Source of the DNA: Flemingiibacterium sp045579745
Lineage (GTDB): Bacteria > Bacillota > Clostridia > Oscillospirales > CAG-272
Direction of reading: 5' to 3'
Length of the DNA: 64,000 nucleotides
NCBI GenBank assembly: GCA_045579745.1
Contig: JAZNMQ010000046.1
Coordinates: 41,309-105,308, forward strand
In this document: positions 42,373-51,025 of the stretch, in pieces
How positions within the stretch are numbered: position 1 is the stretch's first letter
Layout of the letters: every line of letters starts with the position of its first letter
Notes under the pieces: model-generated
What the model saw: only the letters and a program-made list of their open reading frames with translations
What the model was told of the DNA's origin: nothing
The model's database searches: none
Translations under genes and position numbers: made by a program

Positions 42373-43537
42373 CTCATTAATTTATAACACGGACGCGCGA
42401 AGATTTGAAAAAGGCACGCTTACTACCGAAAACGGTGTAATATGCTCACTTGGAGAGCATACCTCGGCGGATGAAATAATTGACTGTCACGGAGCGTTGA
42501 TGCTCCCCGGAATGGTGGATATTCATACGCACGGCCGATGCGGTTACGGCACGCTCGGCGCTGATGAAGCATCGCTTAAGGAAATGGCAAGAGAATACGC
42601 GTTGGTTGGAACGACTGCATTTCTGCCCTCGCTTATGTCTGCCCCGCTTGAAATGCTGAAAACGAGCATCGAGAATATCGCAAAGGCTCAAATTGAGCCA
42701 TCGGGCGCGAGGATGCTCGGCGTATATCTGGAAGGCAGATATATCAGCAACAAGCGAAAGGGCGCGCATGATGCGTCGCATCTGGCTCCGCTTGATGTTT
42801 CCGAGCTTGAAATGCTTGTTGATATTTACCGTCGGAGCTGTAATTCTGATGGAAGCTTTCGCGTAATTTGTGCGCCTGAGCTTGACGGAAGCGATGAGTT
42901 TATAAAGCGGGCATGTGCTTTAGGTGCGAGCGTATCTATAGGTCACAGCGATGCAGATACTGAAGCTTGTGAGCATGCACTTGAATGCGGCGCGGATTCC
43001 TTCACGCATCTTTACAACGCAATGAGCCCTCTTAATCACCGTTTATGCGGATGTGTAGGAACGGCATTGACATCTGATGCTTTTGCTGAGCTTATTTGCG
43101 ATGGCTGTCATGTTGCGCGAGATGCTGTGAGAATTGCATACATGGCTAAAGCGGGTGACAGACTTGTGCTGATAACAGATTCGGCTCCGTTTGCAGGACT
43201 GCCGGACGGCGAATATATTCAGGAAAACATAAAATTTGTCATTCGAAACGGTGCGGCATGGCTTGTCGACGGCACATTGATTGGAAGTGTTGTCAGCCTT
43301 TTCGATGCGATGAAAAAATTTATGGAATTCTGCGGCATTTCACTTGAAGAAGCTATACCGTACGCAACAATTAATCCCGCAAAAGCGATTAAAATTGACG
43401 ATAAGCTCGGCTCGCTTGATGTGGGGAAATATGCCGACTTTATATTGATTAATGAAAATAATAAGGAGATCTCGCGAGTTTTTGTTCGCGAGACGGAGAT
43501 TATAAATACTACCAAGGAGGATACAGCAAATGTGTAA
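42353..43537 (+). CDS. nagA: N-acetylglucosamine-6-phosphate deacetylase
   Basis: 394 residues with a GTG start 7 nt after GGGAG. The amidohydrolase barrel shows GMVDIHTHGRCGYG (metal-binding HxH), LEGRYISNKRKGAHD, SIGHSDADTE, THLYNAMSPLNHR and LITDSAPFAG, in the order found in NagA. The usual EGPF metal-Glu motif reads EGRY, a small departure that keeps the Glu. NagA removes the acetyl group from GlcNAc-6-P in amino-sugar recycling. No nagB or transport gene adjoins. It begins inside the SpoU gene and ends 7 bp after the metG start. Confidence 0.9.
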   Translation: MRRAFVNSLIYNTDARRFEKGTLTTENGVICSLGEHTSADEIIDCHGALMLPGMVDIHTHGRCGYGTLGADEASLKEMAREYALVGTTAFLPSLMSAPLEMLKTSIENIAKAQIEPSGARMLGVYLEGRYISNKRKGAHDASHLAPLDVSELEMLVDIYRRSCNSDGSFRVICAPELDGSDEFIKRACALGASVSIGHSDADTEACEHALECGADSFTHLYNAMSPLNHRLCGCVGTALTSDAFAELICDGCHVARDAVRIAYMAKAGDRLVLITDSAPFAGLPDGEYIQENIKFVIRNGAAWLVDGTLIGSVVSLFDAMKKFMEFCGISLEEAIPYATINPAKAIKIDDKLGSLDVGKYADFILINENNKEISRVFVRETEIINTTKEDTANV

Positions 43538-45503
43538 TTGTCCTGAGCATAAGGAAAAGTTCTATATAACGACCGCGATTGCGTACGCATCGGGTAAGCC
43601 GCATATCGGTAATACCTATGAGGTAATTATGACCGATGCTGTTGCTCGCCGCAAGCGTCAGGAGGGATACGATGTGTTCTTCATGACGGGCACCGATGAG
43701 CATGGTATGAAGATAGAAAACCTTGCTAAAGACAAGGGAATTTCTCCCAAGGAATACGTTGATAATATTGCGGGCGAGATTAAGAAAATCTGGGACAGCG
43801 TTGGCGCATCCTATGATAAATTTATTCGTACAACCGACGATTATCATGAAGAAACCGTTGCTAAGGTGTTCAAAAAACTCTACGAACAGGGAGATATTTA
43901 CAAGGGCTCCTATGAGGGCTGGTATTGTGTTCCTTGTGAGTCGTTTTTTACCGAAACACAAATTGTTGACGGCAAGTGTCCCGACTGCGGACGCCCAGTA
44001 GAAAAAGCCAATGAGGAAGCTTATTTCTTCCGTATGAGCAAATATCAGGATAGGCTTTTGAAATATATCGAGGAACATCCTGATTATATTGAGCCCGAGC
44101 TTCGCAAGAAGGAAATGGTCAACAATTTCTTAAAAGCCGGTTTGCAGGATCTTTGCGTTTCCCGTACCTCGTTTAAGTGGGGTATTCCGGTTGATTTTGA
44201 CAGCAAGCATGTAGTTTATGTATGGCTTGATGCGCTGTTTAACTATGCAACCGGCGTCGGACTTCGCATTGATGAAAACGGAAATATCGTTCAAAACGAG
44301 GAGTTCTCAAAGCAGTGGCCATGCGATGTCCATGTGATCGGCAAGGATATTATGCGTTTCCACTCGATTTATTGGTCGATCTTTTTGATGGCGCTCGGAC
44401 TTCCTCTGCCAAAGAAAATTTTCGGTCATCCTTGGTTTAATTTTGGCGCAGATAAAATGAGTAAGTCCAAGGGAAATGTAATCTATGCCGATGACCTTAT
44501 CAAACGCTTCGGAATTGACGGAGTTCGTCATTATTGCCTTGCCGAAATGCCGTATGCAAGTGACGGAAGCATCACCTACGATGCTTTGATCGCGCGCTTC
44601 AACGCTGACCTTGCAAACAATCTCGGAAATCTTGTTAATCGCACAATCGCGATGACTCACAAGTATTTTAACGGCGTGATTATGGAACCTAATACTCCCG
44701 ATGCGCTTGATGATGAATTAAAGACTGCTTGTGCTGAGACTGCAAGATTGGTTGGCGAGAATATGAATTCCTTCCATATCGCTGATGCGTCGGATGCGAT
44801 TTTTGCACTTCTTCGCCGAGCAAATAAGTATATCGATGAAACAGCTCCGTGGGTGCTTGCAAAGGATGAAGCATCAAAGCCAAGGCTTGGAACTGTGCTT
44901 TATAATCTGCTTGAAACGATTCGCGTTGGTGCGGTACTTCTTGAACCGCTTCTGCCGACAACTTCCGCAGCTATACTTGACCAGCTTGCAACCGATGCAC
45001 GTGAGCTTGAGAGCGTTAAGGTGTTCGGCGGACTTAAGGTCGGTGCGGTTGTCGGAGAGGCGAAACCGCTCTTTGCTCGAATTGACGAAGCTAAGATGAT
45101 GGCTGAAATTGAGGCTGAGCGTGCAGAAGCTATGGCTAAAGCCGAGGCTGCACAAAAAGCTGTCGAAAAGCCCGAGGGATGTGCTATAATCGGATTCGAT
45201 GATTTTATGAAGGTTGAGCTTCGCACTGCACAGATAATCGCATGCGAGCCTGTAAAAAAAGCAAAGAAGCTCCTTTGCCTGCAGGTTGACCTCGGATATG
45301 AAAAGCGTCAGGTCGTATCAGGTATCGCTAAGTTCTACAAGCCTGAGGATCTGATTGGCAAGAAGATAATCGTTGTAGCAAACCTTGCTCCTGCAATGCT
45401 TTGCGGTATCGAAAGTCAGGGAATGCTCTTAGCATCCGGCGAAGAGCAGGTCAGAGTGGTCTTCCTTGATTCGGAAACCCCTCTTGGAGAAAGAGTGCGC
45501 TAA
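43530..45503 (+). CDS. metG: Methionyl-tRNA synthetase
   Basis: 657 residues. The HIGH motif is YASGKPHIGNTYE near residue 20, the zinc knuckle CVPCESFFTETQIVDGKCPDCG near 125-145, and KMSKS in GADKMSKSKGNV near 305. The C-terminal 110 residues (FDDFMKVELRTAQIIACEPVKKAKKLL onward) are an EMAP-II-like tRNA-binding domain used for dimerisation. AAGGAGG precedes the ATG. An Ala/Glu-rich linker (about 525-545) joins the parts. It overlaps nagA by 8 bp and is followed by tatD 1 bp after the stop, a common Firmicutes pair. Confidence 0.97.
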   Translation: MCNCPEHKEKFYITTAIAYASGKPHIGNTYEVIMTDAVARRKRQEGYDVFFMTGTDEHGMKIENLAKDKGISPKEYVDNIAGEIKKIWDSVGASYDKFIRTTDDYHEETVAKVFKKLYEQGDIYKGSYEGWYCVPCESFFTETQIVDGKCPDCGRPVEKANEEAYFFRMSKYQDRLLKYIEEHPDYIEPELRKKEMVNNFLKAGLQDLCVSRTSFKWGIPVDFDSKHVVYVWLDALFNYATGVGLRIDENGNIVQNEEFSKQWPCDVHVIGKDIMRFHSIYWSIFLMALGLPLPKKIFGHPWFNFGADKMSKSKGNVIYADDLIKRFGIDGVRHYCLAEMPYASDGSITYDALIARFNADLANNLGNLVNRTIAMTHKYFNGVIMEPNTPDALDDELKTACAETARLVGENMNSFHIADASDAIFALLRRANKYIDETAPWVLAKDEASKPRLGTVLYNLLETIRVGAVLLEPLLPTTSAAILDQLATDARELESVKVFGGLKVGAVVGEAKPLFARIDEAKMMAEIEAERAEAMAKAEAAQKAVEKPEGCAIIGFDDFMKVELRTAQIIACEPVKKAKKLLCLQVDLGYEKRQVVSGIAKFYKPEDLIGKKIIVVANLAPAMLCGIESQGMLLASGEEQVRVVFLDSETPLGERVR

Positions 45504-45504
45504 G

Positions 45505-46326
45505 ATGAGTTTTGACTTTCAAGCTACCCGCAATGTATCGTTGTTTGATACACACGCGCATTATAACGACGAGCGCTTTGAAAGTGAAATAGAGGGTGGC
45601 AAGGACTCAGTCCTTGCCGCTCTGCTTTCACAAAATGTTCGTCATATTGTAAACGCAGGCACGAGCATAGCATCCTCTCGTGAATGCATAGCGATGGCGG
45701 AAAAATATCCGCAGCTTTATGCTACCGCAGGAATCCATCCGGGAGAGATCGACCCGAACGATGATATTGAAAAAACAATTGACGAGCTTCGAGCGCTTTT
45801 ATGCCACCCTAAAGTAAAAGCGCTCGGCGAAATCGGGCTTGATTATCACTATGATGAACCGTCAAGAGATGTGCAAAAGCTTTGGCTCTGCCGTCAGCTT
45901 GAGCTTGCAAGACAGACGGGGAAGCGTGTTGTGATACACGACAGAGATGCGCACGGCGATATAATGGATATTTTAAGCAATTATCCTGATGTGACGGGTG
46001 AATTTCACAGCTTTTCCGCAAGTGCGGAAATTGCAAGACAGCTTGTTAATCGCGGTTGGTATATATCGTTTTCGGGCGTTGTCACATTCAAGAATGCATC
46101 AAGATTAGCAGAAATTGTACCTACTGTGCCGCTTGAGCGTGTTATGATAGAAACCGATGCACCCTATCTCGCACCTGTGCCCTTTCGCGGTAAGCTTAAT
46201 CATTCGGGCCTTATGGAATACACGGCAGAGCGTATGGCTGAATTGTATGGCATCTCTGTTGAAGCTTTTTGTGAACAGGTTTATCGAAATTCGGTTGAAT
46301 TTTATAATGTTTGTGAACAAAAATAG
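45505..46326 (+). CDS. tatD: TatD family metal-dependent hydrolase
   Basis: 273 residues from the ATG at 45505, right after the metG stop; an in-frame ATG at 45466 lies inside metG. The TIM-barrel metal ligands appear as FDTHAHYNDE (HxH), ALGEIGLDYHYD (Glu), VIHDRDAHGD (His), GEFHSFSAS and MIETDAPYLAPVPFRGKLN (Asp). TatD proteins are 3'-5' exonucleases or phosphodiesterases. GGAGAAAGAG inside metG serves as ribosome binding site. The pairing with metG is conserved in Firmicutes. Confidence 0.94.
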   Translation: MSFDFQATRNVSLFDTHAHYNDERFESEIEGGKDSVLAALLSQNVRHIVNAGTSIASSRECIAMAEKYPQLYATAGIHPGEIDPNDDIEKTIDELRALLCHPKVKALGEIGLDYHYDEPSRDVQKLWLCRQLELARQTGKRVVIHDRDAHGDIMDILSNYPDVTGEFHSFSASAEIARQLVNRGWYISFSGVVTFKNASRLAEIVPTVPLERVMIETDAPYLAPVPFRGKLNHSGLMEYTAERMAELYGISVEAFCEQVYRNSVEFYNVCEQK

Positions 46327-46367
46327 GTGTATTGGTAACAATTAATTATACCATCAGTTGAAGTCCA

Positions 46368-46396
46368 TTGACAAACTTATTTTTGTAATGTATAAT
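46368..46396 (+). promoter_or_regulatory. Consensus sigma-A promoter of the membrane protein gene
   Basis: Perfect TTGACA (46368-46373), 17-nt spacer, perfect TATAAT (46391-46396). Confidence 0.8.
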
Positions 46397-46470
46397 ATAC
46401 CCGATGCACACCAAAAAACTATTTGCATAAGATCAACGATGTATATGTTTAACTTAGAGGAGATTACTTA

Positions 46471-47085
46471 ATGAAAAACAAGCAGCTGCGTTATTTTAAA
46501 AGCTATTTGATCCCGATAATAATAGGCGGAGTTATCGCGCTGATCGGAATGTTGATTTACAGGTATGGATATGAAATTTGGATTCTCGGCAGACCGATAA
46601 CGGTGGTAGGTGCCGCGATCGTTTTGTTCTTTTTAGCGATTCGAGTGAGTGAGGCGAATTTTCAGGAATATTTCAATTCAAGACTAAGCGAGCTTCCGAG
46701 GGTTCAGGGGCTCGAGCTTGATCCCGAATATGAGGTCGGAGCATATTCCTTTGAAAACAACCACTTTGCAAAAATCGATAAAGCAAGTGTTCCGCGCTCG
46801 GAAATCTTCGTTCGTACAGTGTTCTATTTTGACAAGCAGCAGCTTCATATTGTACGCGGAATTGCAAATATGGAAACCGGCGAAGAGGACAAGCGTATTT
46901 TCTCATTTGCAAAGGCAACTGCATCATATGAAGATATCGAAATTAAGGTAAACGAAATTACCAAAAAGGTTTCGGTCATGACGGTTGCCGGCGAAGATGG
47001 AAGCACTTGTAAATTCCCGGTAAAATACAACGATATTGAGATAGACCAGCTTGTTACGAAGATCAACGAGCGTTACGGCAAATAA
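46471..47085 (+). CDS. Two-helix membrane protein with cytoplasmic C-terminal domain
   Basis: 204 residues. Two hydrophobic segments (about 12-31 and 39-58) separated by a short polar turn form a hairpin in the membrane, followed by a soluble domain of about 140 residues with many strands (EIFVRTVFYFDKQQLHIVRGIANM, then EIKVNEITKKVSVMTVAGED). No family recognised. AGGAGA precedes the ATG, a consensus promoter lies 75 bp upstream and a terminator follows, so it is a single-gene unit with probably high expression. It may be a PH-like or lipid-binding fold, but that is a guess. Confidence 0.75.
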   Translation: MKNKQLRYFKSYLIPIIIGGVIALIGMLIYRYGYEIWILGRPITVVGAAIVLFFLAIRVSEANFQEYFNSRLSELPRVQGLELDPEYEVGAYSFENNHFAKIDKASVPRSEIFVRTVFYFDKQQLHIVRGIANMETGEEDKRIFSFAKATASYEDIEIKVNEITKKVSVMTVAGEDGSTCKFPVKYNDIEIDQLVTKINERYGK

Positions 47086-47086
47086 G

Positions 47087-47118
47087 AAAAATGAGGTGTA
47101 AAAACACCTCATTTTTTT
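47087..47118 (+). terminator. Terminator shared with manA region
   Basis: AAAAATGAGGTG and CACCTCATTTTT form a 12-bp stem with a TAAAAA loop and poly-T tail; the A-run on the left also serves the convergent manA. Confidence 0.88.
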
Positions 47119-47160
47119 AATAAGTATTTGTCGGAATGAAGCTTGCTTGAAGTATCAGCG

Positions 47161-48120
47161 TTAAATTCTTGCCGCGATGCAGGTTGCACCGTCTGATTCC
47201 ATCGTAAAGCTGCCCATTTCTGCAGGTGCAAAATAGGTATCGCCTTTTTTGAAATCATACTCAACACCGTTGTAAACGATTTTTCCGTTTCCGTCGATGA
47301 ATGTGAGCGAAATAAAGCTCGATTCATCAGCACACAGCTCGATGCTTGTAAATTCATAGCGATCAACCTTGAATTTGTCACAGCTTGTAAGCAGAGTAGG
47401 AGTTCTTTCGCTCGCGCATGCGAACTGCAGATCTTCGATATCCTTTGCGGTGTAGTTTACAATAACCTCGCGTGCTTTGTCAACATGAAGCTCACGCGGC
47501 TTGCCGTCATTGCCGAGTCTGCCGTAATCATATACACGGTAGGTTACATTGGAGTTTTGCTGTATTTCGCAAATGAGTATTCCTGCGCCAATAGCGTGAA
47601 CCATTCCGGACGGAATAAAATAGACCTCGCCCGGATGCACCTTGACGCGATTAAGAAGCGTTTCAACTGTGCCGTTCTTGATAGCTTCGTCAAAAGCTTC
47701 CTTGGTATAATTTTCAGATAAGCCAAACACGAGCTCAGCGCCCTCATCAGCTTCAACTATATACCAAACCTCGGTTTTGCCGAACTCATTTTCATTTTTT
47801 AATGAGTATTCGTCGGATGGGTGAACCTGAATTGAAAGACGGTCGCGTGCATCAATGAATTTGATGAGAAGAGGAAAACGGTCGCCGTCGTAGCCCTGCT
47901 TTATGACCTGAATTCCTACCTTGTCAATAAAATCGCCAAGCGTTGTGCCGGCGAATTCGCCGTTCTCGATAACGTTCATGCCGTCAGGACGAACGGTAAG
48001 CTCCCAGCTTTCTGCCAGCTTGTCAAAAGGCGCGGACTTTGCATAATCTGTTTTTAACTTATTTCCGCCCCATATGATTTCTTTGACAGCAGGAGATAAT
48101 TTTAGTGGATAAAGATTCAT
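47161..48120 (-). CDS. manA: Mannose-6-phosphate isomerase, class I
   Basis: 319 residues, the compact Firmicutes type. It starts MNLYPLKLSPAVKEIIWGGNKL, has FPLLIKFIDARDRLSIQVHPSDEY (zinc-binding QVHP), FIPSGMVHAIGAGILICEIQQNSNVTYRVYDYGR (second zinc region and catalytic Arg) and a C-terminal cupin. The enzyme interconverts fructose-6-P and mannose-6-P, feeding GDP-mannose for glycans or using mannose as carbon source. GGAGG precedes the ATG, and a TATAAT lies at about 48150 on the minus strand. It is monocistronic. Confidence 0.93.
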   Translation of the reverse strand: MNLYPLKLSPAVKEIIWGGNKLKTDYAKSAPFDKLAESWELTVRPDGMNVIENGEFAGTTLGDFIDKVGIQVIKQGYDGDRFPLLIKFIDARDRLSIQVHPSDEYSLKNENEFGKTEVWYIVEADEGAELVFGLSENYTKEAFDEAIKNGTVETLLNRVKVHPGEVYFIPSGMVHAIGAGILICEIQQNSNVTYRVYDYGRLGNDGKPRELHVDKAREVIVNYTAKDIEDLQFACASERTPTLLTSCDKFKVDRYEFTSIELCADESSFISLTFIDGNGKIVYNGVEYDFKKGDTYFAPAEMGSFTMESDGATCIAARI

Positions 48121-48253
48121 TTCTTGCCTCCATATATGAATAAAAATATAATTATACGCAAATACTCTATTCGTAAAGTTCCGTTGGATAAAGCCTTCGG
48201 GATTTTAAATAATGATTGCAGAATAATGTGATCTGAATTAAGGAGAATTTGTT

Positions 48254-48469
48254 ATGAATAACGAGAGAAACCAGAATCAGAACCAGAACCAGAATAAGAA
48301 TCAGAATCAGAGCCAAAATCAGAATCAGAACGAAAACCGCCGTCAGAATTCCAACTCAAACAGCAACTCCAACTCCAATAGCAACAACAACTCTAACTCC
48401 AACTCTAACTCTAACTCCAATTCCAACAGCAACTATAAAAACAGCCAGTCCAACCGCAGCGATTTCTAA
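48254..48469 (+). CDS. Asn/Gln/Ser-repeat miniprotein
   Basis: 71 residues, over 40% Asn. Residues 5-30 are Asn-Gln dipeptide repeats with occasional Lys, Ser, Glu and Arg; residues 32-60 are Asn-Ser repeats; the end is YKNSQSNRSDF. No structured domain is expected; the composition is prion-like. The DNA is a run of AAY-CAR then AAY-TCY codons with third-base variation, so the dipeptide pattern is held by selection or recent slippage with later drift. TAAGGAG precedes the ATG at normal distance and a terminator follows, which supports a real gene. Comparable Asn/Gln-rich small proteins are known in clostridial genomes, function unknown. Confidence 0.75.
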   Translation: MNNERNQNQNQNQNKNQNQSQNQNQNENRRQNSNSNSNSNSNSNNNSNSNSNSNSNSNSNYKNSQSNRSDF

Positions 48470-48488
48470 AAGAGTATAAACTGACTCG

Positions 48489-48520
48489 GGAGCATTCATG
48501 ATAATGGATGCTCCGTTTTT
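48489..48520 (+). terminator. Terminator after the Asn-rich miniprotein gene
   Basis: GGAGCAT pairs with ATGCTCC around a 12-nt loop, followed by GTTTTT. Confidence 0.75.
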
Positions 48521-49277
48521 ATGCTCTGCTTTTTAAAATCGCCTCAGCAAAAATCAGGTCTGTCGGAGTTGTGATTTTCAGATTATCATTACCGCAGTCT
48601 ACTAATTTAACTTGAAAACCGACGTGCTCTGCAAGCGAGTTATCATCGGTCGCGATAAAATTCTCCTCCTTCGCCGTATACGCGGCGGCGCGGTAAACCT
48701 CTGTTTTGAATACCTGCGGAGTTTTTGCAAGCCATATCTCATTGCGGTCGATGGTTTCTGTTATGAATCCGTTAATATTACCGCGCTTGATCGTATCCGT
48801 CGCCTTGCTTGCGGCGGTCGCGGCACCCTTGCGAAATGCCTCGTTTATAACTTTGTCTATAGCTTCGGGAGTGATCAGACAGCGTGCTCCGTCATGAATA
48901 GCAACAAAATCCGTTTTGTCTGAGATGGCTTCGAATCCGCAGAGGATCGATTCCTGACGGGTTTCACCACCAGCAATAACCTTTGAGAGCTTGTCAATTC
49001 CGTATGCCGTCCTATATTCCTCGTAAACGGGTATCTCATCCTTCAGCGCGACGATGATTATTTCGTTTACAAGACTGCTTGCCTGAAAGGCTTTCAGCGT
49101 ATGCACGATTACGGGAAGACCGCATAGATTCATCATTTGCTTAGTCTTTCCGTCGGGATTTTGCATTCTCGTGCCTCGCCCTGCCGCGGCTATAATTGCC
49201 GTGGTAAAATGCGGTTTATTAGCTGTGCGCGACAGCGTTCTTAACAGAGCTGCGATGTCTTTTGGGGAAATCTGCAT
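48519..49277 (-). CDS. ispD: 2-C-methyl-D-erythritol 4-phosphate cytidylyltransferase
   Basis: 252 residues from the ATG at 49277; AAGGA lies 10 nt before it, while an ATG three codons earlier touches that motif. After a 25-residue lead the CTP-binding loop AAGRGTRM appears (usually AAGxGxRM), then GGETRQESI, HDGARCLIT, ATDTIK and TPQVFKTEV, all IspD marks. It makes CDP-methylerythritol in the non-mevalonate isoprenoid pathway. The 25-residue N-terminal extension (ISPKDIAALLRTLSRTANKPH) is longer than usual. No ispF follows. It stands alone. Confidence 0.93.
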   Translation of the reverse strand: MQISPKDIAALLRTLSRTANKPHFTTAIIAAAGRGTRMQNPDGKTKQMMNLCGLPVIVHTLKAFQASSLVNEIIIVALKDEIPVYEEYRTAYGIDKLSKVIAGGETRQESILCGFEAISDKTDFVAIHDGARCLITPEAIDKVINEAFRKGAATAASKATDTIKRGNINGFITETIDRNEIWLAKTPQVFKTEVYRAAAYTAKEENFIATDDNSLAEHVGFQVKLVDCGNDNLKITTPTDLIFAEAILKSRA

Positions 49278-49602
49278 GTTGAACATTCCTTCTAAAAAAT
49301 AAAAAAAGAGTATCGTATAATATATTATACCACACTTAGCCGAAAATGCGTGAACAAATTAATAATTTCTCAGAAAAAGTTTTTTCAATGAAAAAATGGG
49401 ATCGAATGCGCCATTGAGATGCTGTGCTTCGCATATGTAGCATGTTTAATAGTACAGTGGCATTAAAGCAAGTTCTGTAACGATTGTCAATAGATTTTTA
49501 TGGATTTATTATATTTTCGGAAAATATATCCGATAACACTTGCATTATTGATCAATATGTATTAAAATATATCTATAGTAAATAAAGTGGAGAAGTATTG
49601 AT
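49278..49602. other. Intergenic region between ispD and trkA
   Basis: It holds the ispD minus-strand -10 region within a perfect 16-bp palindrome, GTATAATATATTATAC (49315-49330), a T6/A6 inverted repeat near 49380-49396, a possible stem ATGCT/AGCAT (49420-49443), and the trkA promoter. I saw no c-di-AMP (ydaO) riboswitch consensus, although potassium genes are often under one. Confidence 0.4.
49540..49568 (+). promoter_or_regulatory. Predicted promoter of trkA-trkH
   Basis: TTGCAT (49540-49545), 17-nt spacer, TAAAAT (49563-49568). Confidence 0.5.
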
Positions 49603-50961
49603 ATGAAGATAATCATAGTGGGATGCGGCAAGGTTGGCGACATTCTGACTTCATATATATCAAGCGAGGGTCATGATGTTGTAGTCGTTGATACAGACCA
49701 AGCCGTTATTGAGCATGTCGTTAACGAATACGATGTTATGGGTGTCGTTGGAAACGGCGCAAGTATTTCTGTTCAAATGGAAGCGGGAGTTGACAAGGCA
49801 AAGCTGCTTGTCGCGGTTACCGATTCAGACGAGCTTAACATACTGAGCTGTATGGTTGCGCGCAAGCTCGGAGCGAGTCATACAATCGCAAGAGTGCGCA
49901 ATCCCGAATATGCTGACCAAATAGGCTTTATGCGTAAGGATCTTGGGCTTGCCATGGCGGTAAATCCTGAGTATGATGCCGCGCGTGAAATACTACGTCT
50001 GATACGTTTCCCAAACGCTCTCAAAATAGATACCTTCAGCAAGGGAAGAGTTGATTTGGTTGAGGTGAAGCTCGGAGAGGGCCATCCTCTTTGCGGACGC
50101 AAGCTCAGCGAAATCAGAAGCGTTTGCACGATTGATGTTCTCATCTGTGCGGTAAACCGCGGTGATGAGGTAACGATTCCTTCAGGTGATTTCGTGCTTG
50201 AAGCGGGAGATGTTATTCACATAACGGCTCCTCATAATAATCTGTCGAAATTCTTCAAGGAGCTCGGCATCACCGGGAAACGCATAAAGAGTGTAATGAT
50301 AATCGGCGGCGGCAAGATTGCATATTTCCTTGCTAAGATGCTTGAGTCATCGGATATTGATGTTAAGCTTATTGAATTTGACCGCGAACGGGCGGAACAG
50401 TTAGCTGAATCACTTCCAAAGGCTACGATAATTTGCGGAGATGGCTCAGACAGCGATATTCTCCTTGAGGAGGGTATCGATCAGGTTGACGCGGTGGTAT
50501 CACTGACCGGCTTCGATGAAGAAAATATCATAACATCGCTTTTTGCCTCAACGCGTAATGTAGGAAAGGTTATTACAAAGGTCAATCGACAGAATGTTAT
50601 TAAGCTTTTGTCCTCGATTGGACTTGAATGTGTGGTGTCACCGAGATCTATCACAGCGAACAGCATACTCAGATATCTTCGCGGACTTGAGCATACCGAG
50701 AGCAGCAGTATTCAAACGCTCTACAAAATTGTAAATGACAAAGCGGAGGCACTTGAATTTATCGTAACCGAGGGCTTTGATTCTATCGGAGTTCCGATAA
50801 AGGACATGAACATTCGAAAAAACATACTTCTTGCGTGCATTATTCGCGGAAACCGTGTTATTTACCCTCACGGTGACGATACTATTGAGGTGGGCGACAG
50901 TGTCATTGTTGTTGCTAAAAGTGAGGAGCCTGTGCTCGAGCTTGAAGATATTTTAGGCTGA
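49603..50961 (+). CDS. trkA: Trk potassium transporter regulatory subunit TrkA
   Basis: 452 residues with two repeats of an RCK unit. The first NAD-binding fold opens MKIIIVGCGKVGDILTSYIS and the second near residue 228 SVMIIGGGKIAYFLAKML; each is followed by a TrkA-C domain (about 140-220 and 370-450), the last with GDSVIVVAKSEE. TrkA sits on the cytoplasmic face of TrkH and gates potassium uptake in answer to nucleotides. GGAG precedes the ATG. trkH follows after 64 bp. Confidence 0.96.
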   Translation: MKIIIVGCGKVGDILTSYISSEGHDVVVVDTDQAVIEHVVNEYDVMGVVGNGASISVQMEAGVDKAKLLVAVTDSDELNILSCMVARKLGASHTIARVRNPEYADQIGFMRKDLGLAMAVNPEYDAAREILRLIRFPNALKIDTFSKGRVDLVEVKLGEGHPLCGRKLSEIRSVCTIDVLICAVNRGDEVTIPSGDFVLEAGDVIHITAPHNNLSKFFKELGITGKRIKSVMIIGGGKIAYFLAKMLESSDIDVKLIEFDRERAEQLAESLPKATIICGDGSDSDILLEEGIDQVDAVVSLTGFDEENIITSLFASTRNVGKVITKVNRQNVIKLLSSIGLECVVSPRSITANSILRYLRGLEHTESSSIQTLYKIVNDKAEALEFIVTEGFDSIGVPIKDMNIRKNILLACIIRGNRVIYPHGDDTIEVGDSVIVVAKSEEPVLELEDILG

Positions 50962-51025
50962 GATTTGCGGACGGTCATTATATCTGACTGTAAGCCTTAA
51001 CTCAGAAACTTGGAGATACGATATT

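Noticed and set aside
48260..48440. Short tandem repeats suggesting a CRISPR or satellite
   Set aside because: The 6-bp periodic repeats encode the Asn-Gln and Asn-Ser dipeptides in one frame with start, ribosome binding site and terminator; there are no spacers.
49376..49602. c-di-AMP (ydaO-type) riboswitch before trkA
   Set aside because: The gap is long enough, but the conserved G-rich and GAA-containing blocks were not seen.
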